A DNA stretch of 64,000 nt from NCBI RefSeq assembly GCF_013409505.1, contig NZ_JACCBN010000001.1:4960001-5024000 (forward strand), written 5' to 3'. A program made the position numbers and the translations under genes. The notes below the pieces were generated by a model that had not been told where the DNA came from, ran no database searches, and saw only the letters and a list, made by a program, of their open reading frames with translations. The DNA comes from Actinomycetospora corticicola. GTDB taxonomy: Bacteria; Actinomycetota; Actinomycetes; Mycobacteriales; Pseudonocardiaceae. Of the stretch, positions 42,167-50,832 are shown in pieces. Every line of letters begins with the position of its first letter. Positions within the stretch are counted from its first letter, which is position 1.

Positions 42167-43522
42167 GTGCTTCTCGACACCACCGCCCACGCCCTGACCC
42201 ACCGCCTCGCCGTCGAACAGTCCCGTGGCCGGGCGCCCTCGATGGTGGGAGCGGTGTCGCGGGGCGCCACGGTGCTGTGGAGCGGCGGGCGCGGAGAGGT
42301 CGACGGCGCGCCGCCCACCGACGACACCCAGTACCGCATCGGGTCCATCACGAAGACGTTCGTCGCGGTGCTGGTGCTCCGCCTGCGGGACGAGGGCCGG
42401 CTCGCGCTCGACGACCGCCTCGGCGACCACCTGCCCGACACCCCGGTCGCCGACGCGACGATCGCGCAGCTGCTCGCCCACTCCTCCGGCCTGCCGGCCG
42501 AGACCGGTGCTCCCTGGTGGGAGCGCTCCGACGGGTCCGTCCGGCCCGACCTCGCGAGCCTCGTCGCGGAGCCGCCGCTGCGTGCGCCGGGTCGTCGCCA
42601 CCACTACTCGAACGTCGGGTACGGCCTGCTCGGAGCACTCGTCGGCCACCTGCGCGGCCACGACTGGTTCACCGCGGTCGGCACCGAGATCCTCGAGCCG
42701 ATCGGGATGACGCGCACGACCTACCACCCGTCCGCCCCGCACGCGCACGGCTGGGCGGTCCACCCGTGGGCCGATCTCCTGCACCCCGAACCGGCCCACG
42801 ATGCGGCGCTCATGGCGCCCGCCGGTCAGATGTGGTCGACGACGGCGGACCTCGCCCGCTTCGGCGCGTTCCTCCTGCACGGCGACGACCGGGTGCTCTC
42901 CGCACGCACCGTCGAGGAGATGCGCCGCCCCTCGGCGCCGTCCGAGGCCGGGGACGCCGACCGCTCCCACGGCCTGGGGCTGCAGCTGCTCCGCCACTCC
43001 GGGCGGGCGCTGGCCGGCCACACCGGGTCGATGCCGGGCTTCGTCGCGACGCTCTGGGTCGACCCCGCCGAGGACCTCGCGGCCGTCGCCTTCGCCAACG
43101 CCACGTCCGGACCGGCGATCGGTGGTCTCGTGGCCGAGCTGATCGGCATCGTCGCCGAGCGCGAGCCGCTCCTGCCCGAGCCGTGGCGACCCGCCGTCGT
43201 GACCGAGGAGGTCCTGGCGCTGCTCGGGCCCTGGTACTGGGGCGCGGCACCGATCGCGTTGCGTCTGCGCGGCACCGACGAGCTGACCGTCGGCGGGCTC
43301 GGCGGCGGGGCGCGGGCGTCGCGCTTCTCGCCGCGCCCGGACGGGACGTGGGTCGGCCTCGACGGCTACTACGCGGGGGAGACCCTCCGCGCGGTCCGGC
43401 ACGCGGACGGGTCGGTGAGCCATCTCGACCTCGGCAGCTTCGTGTTCACCCGCGAGCCCTACGCCCCCGGCGAGGTCATCCCCGGAGGTGTTCCCGACGA
43501 CGGGTGGGGCGCTACCCGCTGA
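42167..43522 (+). CDS. Beta-lactamase-fold serine hydrolase (class C-like)
   Basis: A 451-residue serine beta-lactamase/DD-peptidase-fold protein without a signal peptide, hence cytosolic esterase-like. The SxxK motif is SITK in YRIGSITKTFVAVLV, YxN is YSN in HHYSNVGYGLLG, and the KTG equivalent is HTGS in GHTGSMPGF. The last 120 residues form an extra beta domain (WGAAPIALRLRGTDELTVGG). GTG 42167 sits 6 nt after a CACACT -10-like element. Family members cleave esters or D-amino peptides; beta-lactam resistance cannot be inferred. Confidence 0.88.
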   Translation: MLLDTTAHALTHRLAVEQSRGRAPSMVGAVSRGATVLWSGGRGEVDGAPPTDDTQYRIGSITKTFVAVLVLRLRDEGRLALDDRLGDHLPDTPVADATIAQLLAHSSGLPAETGAPWWERSDGSVRPDLASLVAEPPLRAPGRRHHYSNVGYGLLGALVGHLRGHDWFTAVGTEILEPIGMTRTTYHPSAPHAHGWAVHPWADLLHPEPAHDAALMAPAGQMWSTTADLARFGAFLLHGDDRVLSARTVEEMRRPSAPSEAGDADRSHGLGLQLLRHSGRALAGHTGSMPGFVATLWVDPAEDLAAVAFANATSGPAIGGLVAELIGIVAEREPLLPEPWRPAVVTEEVLALLGPWYWGAAPIALRLRGTDELTVGGLGGGARASRFSPRPDGTWVGLDGYYAGETLRAVRHADGSVSHLDLGSFVFTREPYAPGEVIPGGVPDDGWGATR

Positions 43523-44102
43523 CGGCCGAGACCAGGCTGAACCCCGCCAGGACGATCATGACCACCGCGGCGATCCGCGTGAGCCAGGTCAGCGACAGGA
43601 TCCGCTGCACCTTGCGGCCGCCGAGGATCGCGAGGCCGCCGACGGCCCACAACGCGAGGGTCGCGCCGACCCCGACGGCGAGCGGGTCCCGATAGTGCGC
43701 CGCGAGGTTGGCGGTGACGATCTGGGTGAGGTCCCCGAACTCCGCCACGAGGATGATGCCGAAGCTCGTGGCGGCGACCCGCCAACCGGCGACCGACGAC
43801 GAGCCGGGAGTCGGCTCCTCCTCGCCCGCGTCCTCGCCGCGCGCCCCGCGCAGCAGCAGGACCGCGCCGATCAGGAACATCGCCCCGACCACGCCCTCGA
43901 CGATCCGGTGCGGGAGCAGGGCGATGAGACTGCCCGCGGCGATGGCGAGACAGACGTGCACCAGGAAGGCGCCGGCGACCCCGACGAACACCGGTCGCGG
44001 GTCGTACCGACTGCCCAGCATCAGGCTCGCGAGGGCGGTCTTGTCCGGCAGTTCGGCCGGGAAGATGATCGCGAACACGAGGCCGGCGACGGCGAGGCTC
44101 AC
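43512..44102 (-). CDS. TMEM165/GDT1 (UPF0016) family Mn2+ exporter
   Basis: A 196-residue membrane protein with about six helices arranged as two halves. Each half carries the family motif: AELPDKTALASLML in helix 1 and AEFGDLTQIVTANLA in helix 4. A polar 20-residue linker lies between. Bacterial members (MneA-like) export Mn2+, in line with the yybP-ykoY Mn riboswitch in its leader. The GTG start has GAGAGG 7 nt upstream and begins SLAVAGLVF. It overlaps the beta-lactamase-fold gene tail to tail by 11 bp. Confidence 0.9.
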   Translation of the reverse strand: MSLAVAGLVFAIIFPAELPDKTALASLMLGSRYDPRPVFVGVAGAFLVHVCLAIAAGSLIALLPHRIVEGVVGAMFLIGAVLLLRGARGEDAGEEEPTPGSSSVAGWRVAATSFGIILVAEFGDLTQIVTANLAAHYRDPLAVGVGATLALWAVGGLAILGGRKVQRILSLTWLTRIAAVVMIVLAGFSLVSAVSG

Positions 44103-44415
44103 GGCTGGACCTCTCGGGACGTCACGCGACCGGACCGACCTCGGTGCGGCCGCGCGGGACGGCTGGGGCACCGAAGGTCTCGCCCACCCCGGATCGGGGC
44201 CACCGGGCCGGGCGGAGGACCGCCAGCATGTCGACACCGGTGCGGGGGGCTACTCCCCTTCGCTTCGGCAACGAACCGTACTCCTCGGGTCCACGCCTCG
44301 CGATCACCGGCGTCAGCATCTGCACATCGCGACGATTTGATGTGACACAACTCATCCGCCGCTAGCGTCGGGTGGCACCCGCCGACGGGTGCTCCACCAC
44401 GAGGGGACGAGGCAC
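44103..44415. other. Intergenic region between the Mn exporter and BLUF genes
   Basis: A 313-bp divergent region. The half next to the exporter is its riboswitch leader. The other half holds the promoters. TTGATG at 44337-44342 followed by CTAGCG at 44362-44367 could be a weak promoter for the BLUF gene, and GAGGGGACGAGG is its ribosome site. No other feature was seen. Confidence 0.6.
44171..44268 (-). promoter_or_regulatory. yybP-ykoY manganese riboswitch
   Basis: Read on the minus strand, the leader of the GDT1 gene has CGAAGGGGAGTAG, then GTCGACATGCTGG, then GGCGAGACCTTCGG. These are the three conserved blocks of the yybP-ykoY aptamer (compare B. subtilis GGGGAGUAG, UUGACAUAC, AAGACCUU). 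P1 can form between CGAAGG (44262-44257) and CCTTCG (44177-44172). In this class Mn2+ binding turns expression on, as needed for an exporter. The 70-nt stretch to the GTG start would be the expression platform. Confidence 0.88.
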
Positions 44416-44871
44416 ATGGCCGACACCACCGCGGGCGCCGACGGCGATCAGGTCTTCCGCCTGACCTACCGGAGCCGGTTGCGCGTGCCGCCGCACGACC
44501 GCAAGGCCGAGCTGGGAGCCATCTTCAGCACCGCGCGCTCGAAGAACACGAAGTCGGGCATCACCGGCGCCCTGCTCGTGTGGGAGGACCAGGTCGTCCA
44601 GACGCTCGAGGGCGACGAGACCGCGGTGCGGGAGCTCTACGACGTGATCGAGCGCGACCCCCGGCACGACCGCGTCGAGATGCTCGGTACCGGGACGGCC
44701 GCCCGCGTGTTCGGCCGGTGGTCGATGGCACGGGTCACCGAGGACGGCGAGCCGGACATCCCCCTGCTGATGAACAAGGACAAGGGCGGCATCTCCCCGG
44801 CGGCACCCCGGCCCACGACGGCGGAGCAGGACGCCGCCCTCGACGCCATGCGCGAGCAGATCCGCGGCTGA
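44416..44871 (+). CDS. BLUF-domain blue-light sensor, single domain
   Basis: A 151-residue short BLUF protein. The flavin pocket is recognisable: FRLTYRSRLRV gives the tyrosine (Y18), ARSKNTKSGITGALL supplies the asparagine, VVQTLEGDE the glutamine (Q62), and FGRWSMARV the Trp-Ser-Met segment. A roughly 40-residue charged tail follows. BLUF domains bind FAD and shift hydrogen bonding around the Gln under blue light; single-domain forms act by protein-protein contact. ATG 44416 has a G-rich ribosome site. It probably reports light to a partner outside this locus. Confidence 0.88.
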   Translation: MADTTAGADGDQVFRLTYRSRLRVPPHDRKAELGAIFSTARSKNTKSGITGALLVWEDQVVQTLEGDETAVRELYDVIERDPRHDRVEMLGTGTAARVFGRWSMARVTEDGEPDIPLLMNKDKGGISPAAPRPTTAEQDAALDAMREQIRG

Positions 44872-44888
44872 CCACTACCGTCGACCGG

Positions 44889-45861
44889 GTGGCGGAACTC
44901 CTGATCGCCCGCAACCCCGACCCGGACTCGACGCTTCCCTTCCTGCTCCGGGTCCCGACGGCGGGTGGGCTCGTCTTCCGCACGTCGGGGACGTGGCCCC
45001 CGGACGAAGGCGCTCTACTGCCACCCGGTCGGGCTCGACGAGTGGCCGGAGGATCCGGAGGTCGTCGAGCGCGTGCCACTGGTGTCCTGCTCCCGGACCG
45101 GCGCGGCGATCGACGTGATCGCCGACCGCCGCACCGAACGGCGATCGCAGATCGTGCACACGCGGGCCCGCGGGCGCGAGATGGTGTTCTGGCAGTCGCC
45201 CAACACCCGGAAGCAGGCGCGCCCGCAGGTCCGCACGCCGACCGCGCGGGCAGCCGGCACCGAGGCGGAGCTGGAGATCCTCGTCGACTCCCACGAGCGC
45301 TACGCCTACCGGTTCTCCGGGCAACAGGTCCGTACGACGAAGCGGACCCTGCGCTGCGGGGACTACGGCGTCGAGGTCGACGGGCGGGTCGTCGCGGCCG
45401 TCGAGCGGAAGTCGCTGCCCGACCTCGTGTCGAGCCTGACGAACTCGACGCTCCGGCACGCGGTGGCCGAGCTGGCCACGCTGCCCCGCGCGGCCGTCGT
45501 CGTGGAGGAGCGCTACTCGAAGGTCTTCGCGCTGGAGTACGTGCGGCCCGCTCTGGTCGCGGACGGGATCGCGGAGCTCGCCGTGCGCTACCCCGGGGTG
45601 CCGATCGTCTTCACCGACACCCGGGGCCTGGCGGAGGAGTGGACCTACCGCTTCCTCGCCGCGGCGTGGACCTGGGCGCAGGACGAGGCGGTCATCGGGG
45701 CGCGGATCCCGGGCGCCGCGTCCGAACTCGGGACCGCCGGCCCCGCGCGGGAGCCGACGACGGCCCAGGTCAGGTCGTGGGCGCGCTCCGCCGGGTGGGA
45801 GGTGCCGGACCGCGGCCGGCTCCGTCCGGAGGTCTGGGCGGCCTACCGGTCCGCGCACTAG
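44889..45861 (+). pseudogene. ERCC4-nuclease/Lsr2-domain protein with a +1 frameshift
   Basis: The first 37 codons from GTG 44889 (VAELLIARNPDPDSTLPFLL, then GGLVFRTSGTWP) are in one frame and the rest (RTKALYCHPVGLDEWPEDPE onward) in another. The break falls in a C5 run at 44997-45001; four Cs would restore one 323-residue protein. The body has an ERCC4-type nuclease core, LVDSHERYAYRF, CGDYGVEVDG and VAAVERKSLPDLVSSLTN. The C-terminus TTAQVRSWARSAGWEVPDRG matches the Lsr2 DNA-binding domain. The product would be a DNA-binding nuclease or repair factor. Sequencing error or true loss cannot be separated here. Confidence 0.75.
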
Positions 45862-47435
45862 AAGCGGTCGGGGTCCGCGCGCTCCCAGTCGTCGACCCAG
45901 CCCATCGGCGGCTCGGCGAGGAGCTGACCGGGGCGCAGCCACTCGTAGAGCTCGGCGTAGGAGCGCGTGTCGGTCGGGGTGATCCGGCGCCGGAGCATCC
46001 GCGGGTGCAGCTCGGCGGGGCACGAGGCACCGAGCGAGGCGGTCATGCGGGTCGCCTCCATGACGGTGGCCCGCTGGTAGCGGTGGACCCGGTGCAGCTT
46101 GTCGTCGACGACGAGCGCCCGGGCCCGCTTCGGGTCCTGCGTCGCGACGCCGACCGGGCACTGGTTGGTGTGGCAGCGCTGGCTCTGGATGCAGCCGGTC
46201 GCCATCATCATCGCCCGCGCCGAGTTGGTGTAGTCCGCGCCCTGGATGAGCCGCTTGACGATGTCGGTGCCGGTGGCGACCTTGCCCGAGGCCCCGATCC
46301 GCACGCGGTCGCGCAGGCCCGCGCCGACCAGCGCGTTGTGCACCAGGATCAGGCCCTCCGTGAGCGGCGTCCCCATGTGGTCCTCGTACTCCAGCGGCGC
46401 CGCACCGGTCCCGCCCTCGGACCCGTCGACGACGATGAAGTCCGGCGTGGTGCCCTCGTCGACCATGGCCTTCACGACGGCGAGCACGTCGACCCGGGTG
46501 CCCACGCACAGCTTGAAGCCCGCGGGCTTGCCGCCCGCCAGCTCCCGCATGTGCGCGATGAAGCGCACCAGCTCCCGTGGGGTGGAGAAGGCGGTGTGCC
46601 GGGACGGGCTGGTGACGGTCTCGCCCACCGGGACGGCCCGCGCCTCGGCGATCTCGGGGGTCACCTTCGGGCCGGGCAGCACGCCGCCGATCCCGGGCTT
46701 GGCGCCCTGGCTCAGCTTCAGCGACACGCACTTCACCGCGTGGTGGGAGGCCTTGTCGGCGAACTGGGCCGCGTCGAACCCGCCGTCGGGAAGCCTGGCG
46801 CCGAAGTAGCCGCTGCCGAGCTCCCAGATCAGATCCCCGCCGCGCTCGAGGTGGTATTTCGACAGTCCGCCCTCGCCGGTGTCGTGGGCGAAGCCGCCGA
46901 GCGCGGCCCCGGCGTTGAGGGCTCGGATCGCGTTCGCCGACAGCGACCCGAAGCTCATCGCCGAGACGTTGAGCAGCGCCATGTCGTAGGGCTTCGTGCA
47001 GTCCGGCCCGCCGACCCGGACGTAGTGCGGCTGCGCCGGCTCGTCAGCGGGGGCCGCGGAGTGCACGAGGTACTCGTAGCCGACCGCGTTGACGTCGAGC
47101 TCGGTGCCGAACGCCTTCTCCCCGGCGATCCCCTTGGCGCGTTCGTAGACGATCGTGCGGGTGTCGCGGGGGAAGGGGCGTCCGTCGACGTTGCGCTCGA
47201 TGAAGTACTGCTGCAGCTCGGGGCGGATCTTCTCGAGCAGGAACCGCAGGTGCCCGATCACGGGGTAGTTGCGGAGGATCGAGTGCCGGGTCTGGACCAC
47301 GTCGACGACCCCGACGACGAGCAGGACGCCGATCAGCCCGAGCAGCACCCACCACGCCGCGGAGCCGACCGCCGCCGCGAGGACCGTGAGCGCCCCGAGC
47401 ACCACGAGGAACCCGAGGATGAAGAAGGCCAGCAC
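45858..47435 (-). CDS. FMN-binding glutamate synthase-family protein
   Basis: A 525-residue protein with two N-terminal helices (ILGFLVVLGALTVLAAAVG, WWVLLGLIGVLLVVGVVDVV), then the GltB-like FMN barrel. Typical blocks are NVSAMSFGSLSANAIRALNAGA, HDTGEGGLSKYH, KLSQGAKPGIGG, VDGSEGGTGAAPLEYEDHMG and GASGKVATG. The 3Fe-4S ligands appear in TGCIQSQRCHTNQCPVG. It lacks the glutaminase domain, so it is an archaeal-type or stand-alone GltB homologue of unknown donor. The membrane anchor is standard in this subfamily. It overlaps the ERCC4 gene tail to tail by 4 bp. Confidence 0.88.
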   Translation of the reverse strand: MLAFFILGFLVVLGALTVLAAAVGSAAWWVLLGLIGVLLVVGVVDVVQTRHSILRNYPVIGHLRFLLEKIRPELQQYFIERNVDGRPFPRDTRTIVYERAKGIAGEKAFGTELDVNAVGYEYLVHSAAPADEPAQPHYVRVGGPDCTKPYDMALLNVSAMSFGSLSANAIRALNAGAALGGFAHDTGEGGLSKYHLERGGDLIWELGSGYFGARLPDGGFDAAQFADKASHHAVKCVSLKLSQGAKPGIGGVLPGPKVTPEIAEARAVPVGETVTSPSRHTAFSTPRELVRFIAHMRELAGGKPAGFKLCVGTRVDVLAVVKAMVDEGTTPDFIVVDGSEGGTGAAPLEYEDHMGTPLTEGLILVHNALVGAGLRDRVRIGASGKVATGTDIVKRLIQGADYTNSARAMMMATGCIQSQRCHTNQCPVGVATQDPKRARALVVDDKLHRVHRYQRATVMEATRMTASLGASCPAELHPRMLRRRITPTDTRSYAELYEWLRPGQLLAEPPMGWVDDWERADPDRF

Positions 47436-47525
47436 GTGATCACGTTAGGGCGGGGTCGGGTCGCGGGCGCGCTGAGCAGGGGGACGACGGTGCCGGTGGG
47501 CGAATCGTCCGTGATTGTCGGACCC

Positions 47526-47541
47526 TCGAACTAGTATTCGA
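47526..47541 (+). promoter_or_regulatory. SOS (LexA) box overlapping a -10 element
   Basis: TCGAAC-TAGT-ATTCGA matches the actinobacterial LexA box TCGAAC-N4-GTTCGA at all but one position. The -10-like TAGTAT (47532-47537) is inside it, and ATG follows at 47545. LexA binding would therefore block transcription, and the mRNA would be leaderless. 13E12-family genes of mycobacteria are known LexA targets, which supports the call. Confidence 0.7.
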
Positions 47542-47544
47542 ACC

Positions 47545-49503
47545 ATGGCCGCCGTCGTGCTCACCGAGACCCCGGGCGGGGACCCGTTCGCCGGGGTCCC
47601 CGCCGGGCCGGTACTCGCTGCGGCGCTGGCGGCGGTGACGGTGTCCGACCTGCCCGGCGAGCACGTCGCGGCGTGGCTGCGGGCGAGTTTCCGGCAACGC
47701 AACCACGACGACGCGGTGTTCCTCGACGCGGTCCGCCAGACCTGCCGCTCCCGCGCCGGGACGTGTCGCCGGGTCCTCGACGACGGGTTCGCGCCGCGGG
47801 TCGTCGCGGCCAATCTGGGCTGGTCGGCGATCACCGCCTCGGCCCGCTACGGGCTGGCGCTGTTCGTGCTCGACGCCCACCCCGCCCTGGGCGCGGCGAT
47901 GTCCAGCGGTGAGCTGGAGCAGCGCAAGGCCGAGATCTTCGAGGCGGCCACCGAGGGCCTCGCCGACCACCAGATCGCCGAGGTGATCCGGATCGTGCTG
48001 CCCGAGGCGCCGGGGCTGGCCTACCAGGCGCTGCGGGAACGGATCCTCGAGGTCGCCCGCGCCCTGGACCCGGCGTGGGCGGCGGCACGGCTCGCGGCGG
48101 CGGTCGCCCGGGCGCGGGTGGCGACCCGCCCCTCACCGTCGGGGGCGGTCGACCTGTGTGGCTACGACCTGCCCCCGGATCTGGCCCAGGACGCGAAGGC
48201 CCACCTCGACGCGCTGGCCGGGCCGGTGCAGGCGCGGCTGGCGTGGCTCGGGGTCGACCTCGGGATCGGGTTCATCTCCGCCCGCATCTTCACCCGGCTG
48301 CTCGACGGCACCCTCGCCGGCCTCGACGACCCGGGCGTGCAGGACGCCATCGTCGCCGAACTCGACGGCGCCGGGCCGCCACCCGCAGGCTTCGACGGCC
48401 CCGGCAGCCCTGGCCCGAACGACACCCCCGGGCCCGACGACAACGGCTCGGATGACAGCCCCGACGGTGGAGGGCCACCCGACGACAGCCCCTCCGAAGG
48501 CGGCTCGGATGGCGACGGCCCGGACGACCACGGCCTCGACGACCAGGGCCCGGACGATCAGGGTCCGGACGACGCCGGCCCGCTCGGCGGTGCTGCACCG
48601 GCCCGCTCCGGGAGAGACCTTCCAGATCGCAGGATCGGTCGACGCGAGCCCACGGTCGAGCCCTACCTCCCCGAGGTGGCGCTGCGGATGCGGCTGTCGA
48701 CCATGCTCGGCCACGACGATCATCCCGCCGAACTACCCGCCCTCGGCGGCACCCTGCCCGAGATCGCCCGCCGCCGCGCCCACGACCTCGGCGCCGCCAC
48801 CTGGCAGGTCCTCGTCCACGACGACCACGGCCACCTCACCCACCTCCTGGCCCTGCGCGCCCCACCCCACGCCGACCGCGACCCCCGACACCGCCGACGC
48901 ACCGTGCAGATCACCGCCGGTGCGGCACTGCTCGACGCCCTCGAACAACAGGGACAGAACGACCCGTGGCTGGTCGCGCTGCTCGCCGCCTACCACCGAT
49001 CCCGCGCCGCCGGGCCCGACGAGCACCCCGCCACCACCGGCCGCGACAGCGACCGACGCCTGCCCGGCGCCGCCCTCGCCCGCTGGATCGACGCCCGCGA
49101 CCCCGTCTGCGTCGCCCCCGGCTGCCGCACCCTCGCCCGGCGCTGCGAACACGACCACACCCGCGACTGGCAGGACGGCGGCCGCACCCGCGCCGACGGC
49201 CTGGCCAACCTCTGCACAGCCGACCACCGCGCCAAACATGCCTGCGGCTGGACGCACGAACAACCGGCCCCCGGCCGGTTTACCATCTCCGACCCCACCG
49301 GCACCGTCCACCACACCGAGAGTCGCGTCGTTCGCCCCCTACCCGACCCGATGCCCGCCCACCGCACCCACGACCGGACCGACCACTATGACCAGCGCGA
49401 CCACGTCTCGAGCACCGCGGGCGGCACCCTCGAATACCTGCACGCCACCCGCCCCGCCCGCCGAACGACAGCACCCGCGCAGGACGACGACCCACCCTTC
49501 TGA
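47545..49503 (+). CDS. 13E12-repeat family DUF222/HNH endonuclease-like protein
   Basis: A 652-residue protein. Residues 30-270 form the helical DUF222 region (LGWSAITASARYGLALFVLD, GLADHQIAEVIRIVLPE). A Gly/Asp/Pro spacer of DDxGPDD-type repeats covers roughly 285-365, and a C-terminal HNH motif follows with CVAPGCRTLARRCEHDHTRD, WQDGGRT and NLCTADHRAKH. Such proteins are abundant in actinobacteria, often multi-copy, and of uncertain function; some may be mobile or SOS-related nucleases. The ATG lies 3 nt after an SOS box. The C-terminal third is richer in C-ending codons than its neighbours. Confidence 0.87.
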   Translation: MAAVVLTETPGGDPFAGVPAGPVLAAALAAVTVSDLPGEHVAAWLRASFRQRNHDDAVFLDAVRQTCRSRAGTCRRVLDDGFAPRVVAANLGWSAITASARYGLALFVLDAHPALGAAMSSGELEQRKAEIFEAATEGLADHQIAEVIRIVLPEAPGLAYQALRERILEVARALDPAWAAARLAAAVARARVATRPSPSGAVDLCGYDLPPDLAQDAKAHLDALAGPVQARLAWLGVDLGIGFISARIFTRLLDGTLAGLDDPGVQDAIVAELDGAGPPPAGFDGPGSPGPNDTPGPDDNGSDDSPDGGGPPDDSPSEGGSDGDGPDDHGLDDQGPDDQGPDDAGPLGGAAPARSGRDLPDRRIGRREPTVEPYLPEVALRMRLSTMLGHDDHPAELPALGGTLPEIARRRAHDLGAATWQVLVHDDHGHLTHLLALRAPPHADRDPRHRRRTVQITAGAALLDALEQQGQNDPWLVALLAAYHRSRAAGPDEHPATTGRDSDRRLPGAALARWIDARDPVCVAPGCRTLARRCEHDHTRDWQDGGRTRADGLANLCTADHRAKHACGWTHEQPAPGRFTISDPTGTVHHTESRVVRPLPDPMPAHRTHDRTDHYDQRDHVSSTAGGTLEYLHATRPARRTTAPAQDDDPPF

Positions 49504-49511
49504 GGGTCGAC

Positions 49512-50264
49512 TCAGCCCCGGCCGAGGTAGGGCATCGTCGTCGCCATGACCGTCAGGAAGGGGACGTTCGCGTCGAGCGGCAGCCCGACCATGTAGCGGA
49601 CCGCGTCGGCGACGTGCTCGGCCTCGAAGGTCGGCTCGACCATCCGCTCGCCGTTCGGCTGCACGATCCCCTCCCGCATGCGGGCGGTCATGTCGGTGGC
49701 GGCGTTGCCCACGTCGAACTGCCCGCAGGCGATCCCGAACGGCCGCCCGTCCAGGGCGATCGTCTTCGTCATCCCCGTGATCGCGTGCTTGGTCGCGGTG
49801 TAGGCGATTCCGCCCGGCCGTCCGACGTGCGCCGCGATCGAGCCGTTGTTGACGATGCGTCCGCCCTGCGGGTCCTGGGCGCGCATGATCCGAAAGGCCT
49901 CGCGCGCGCAGAGGAACGAGCCGGTGAGGTTGACCCCGACCGTCGCGTTCCAGCCCTCCACGTCGACCTCGTCGGGGGTGCCCACCGGTCCGGTCATCCC
50001 GGCGTTGTTCACGAGCAGGTCGAGCCGCCCCCACCGGTCGAGCACGGCCCGGAAGAGCGCCGCCACGGCGTCGGCGTCCGCCACGTCGGTCGGAACGACG
50101 AGCGCGTCGTCGCGCCCACCGGCCGTCTCCTCCAGCGCCTCCGTCCGGCGACCGGCCAGCGCGACCCGCCACCGGTCGTCGAGCAGGGCCCGCGTGATCA
50201 CCCGTCCCAGCCCGGAGCCCGCTCCGGTGACGACGGCGATCCCGGGCGCGGTGTGGCTGACCAT
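49512..50264 (-). CDS. Short-chain dehydrogenase/reductase
   Basis: A classical 250-residue SDR. The cofactor motif is TGAGSGLG with GRRTEAL following the second strand (Arg-Arg, suggesting NADP). NNAG, INNGS-type serine (IVNNGSIAAH) and YTATK complete the active site. It ends 8 bp from the convergent HNH gene. Relatives are 3-oxoacyl-ACP-reductase-like enzymes of unknown substrate. There is no operon partner. Confidence 0.88.
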   Translation of the reverse strand: MVSHTAPGIAVVTGAGSGLGRVITRALLDDRWRVALAGRRTEALEETAGGRDDALVVPTDVADADAVAALFRAVLDRWGRLDLLVNNAGMTGPVGTPDEVDVEGWNATVGVNLTGSFLCAREAFRIMRAQDPQGGRIVNNGSIAAHVGRPGGIAYTATKHAITGMTKTIALDGRPFGIACGQFDVGNAATDMTARMREGIVQPNGERMVEPTFEAEHVADAVRYMVGLPLDANVPFLTVMATTMPYLGRG

Positions 50265-50320
50265 GGCGTCACCCTGGCACGGGGTCGCGAATCTTCAATC
50301 CCGACGATGGGCCACGTCCC

Positions 50321-50326
50321 TAGCGT
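50321..50326 (+). promoter_or_regulatory. -10 element TAGCGT for a leaderless DUF3224 gene
   Basis: TAGCGT ends 7 nt before ATG 50334. The upstream in-frame ATG 50307 would lie in front of this element, which argues for the downstream start. Confidence 0.45.
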
Positions 50327-50333
50327 CCGCGTC

Positions 50334-50735
50334 ATGCAGACCAGCGGCACCTTCGAGGTGACCCTCTTCGAGGCCGTCGACGTCCCCCTGGCCCCACCGG
50401 TCGAGACTGCCCTCCCGATCGGGGTCGCCCGGATGACCAAGACCTACGCCGGAGGGGTGACCGGGCACTCGGCGACGGTCTTCACCTCGGCGTACGGCGG
50501 CGAGGTCGGGACCTACGTCGCGCTCGAGGCGTTCGAGGGGACGCTCGACGGGCGGAGCGGGACGTTCGCCTACGTGCACTCCGCCTCGACCGGCGGCACC
50601 GACCGCAGCGACACGTTCTTCCGCATCGTCGCGGGCAGCGGGACCGGCGACCTCACCGGTATCCACGGGGGCGGGAGCCTCACGGTCGACGATGACGGCA
50701 CACACCTAGTGGACTTCGACTACGAGTTGAACTGA
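50334..50735 (+). CDS. DUF3224 domain protein
   Basis: A 133-residue protein covering a single DUF3224 beta-barrel-like domain. It begins SGTFEVTLFEAVDVPL, and the core is MTKTYAGGVTGHSATVF, YVALEAFEGTLDGRSGTFAYVHSAS split into strands, then IVAGSGTGDLTGIHGGG. The fold resembles allene-oxide-cyclase-type barrels. The family is widespread in actinobacteria and of unknown function. It is cytosolic and monocistronic. Confidence 0.83.
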   Translation: MQTSGTFEVTLFEAVDVPLAPPVETALPIGVARMTKTYAGGVTGHSATVFTSAYGGEVGTYVALEAFEGTLDGRSGTFAYVHSASTGGTDRSDTFFRIVAGSGTGDLTGIHGGGSLTVDDDGTHLVDFDYELN

Positions 50736-50832
50736 GAACGTCACTCGTTCGAGTGGCAACGGCTAACGAGCGTCTCGCTGCACCGATGCAGAGGGTGAAC
50801 GGTCGGGAGTCACCCGACCAGGTCGTCGGGGG

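Noticed and set aside
48470..48600. Inserted repeat element in the HNH gene
   Set aside because: The DDxGPDD repeats are in frame and form the normal low-complexity spacer between DUF222 and HNH regions.
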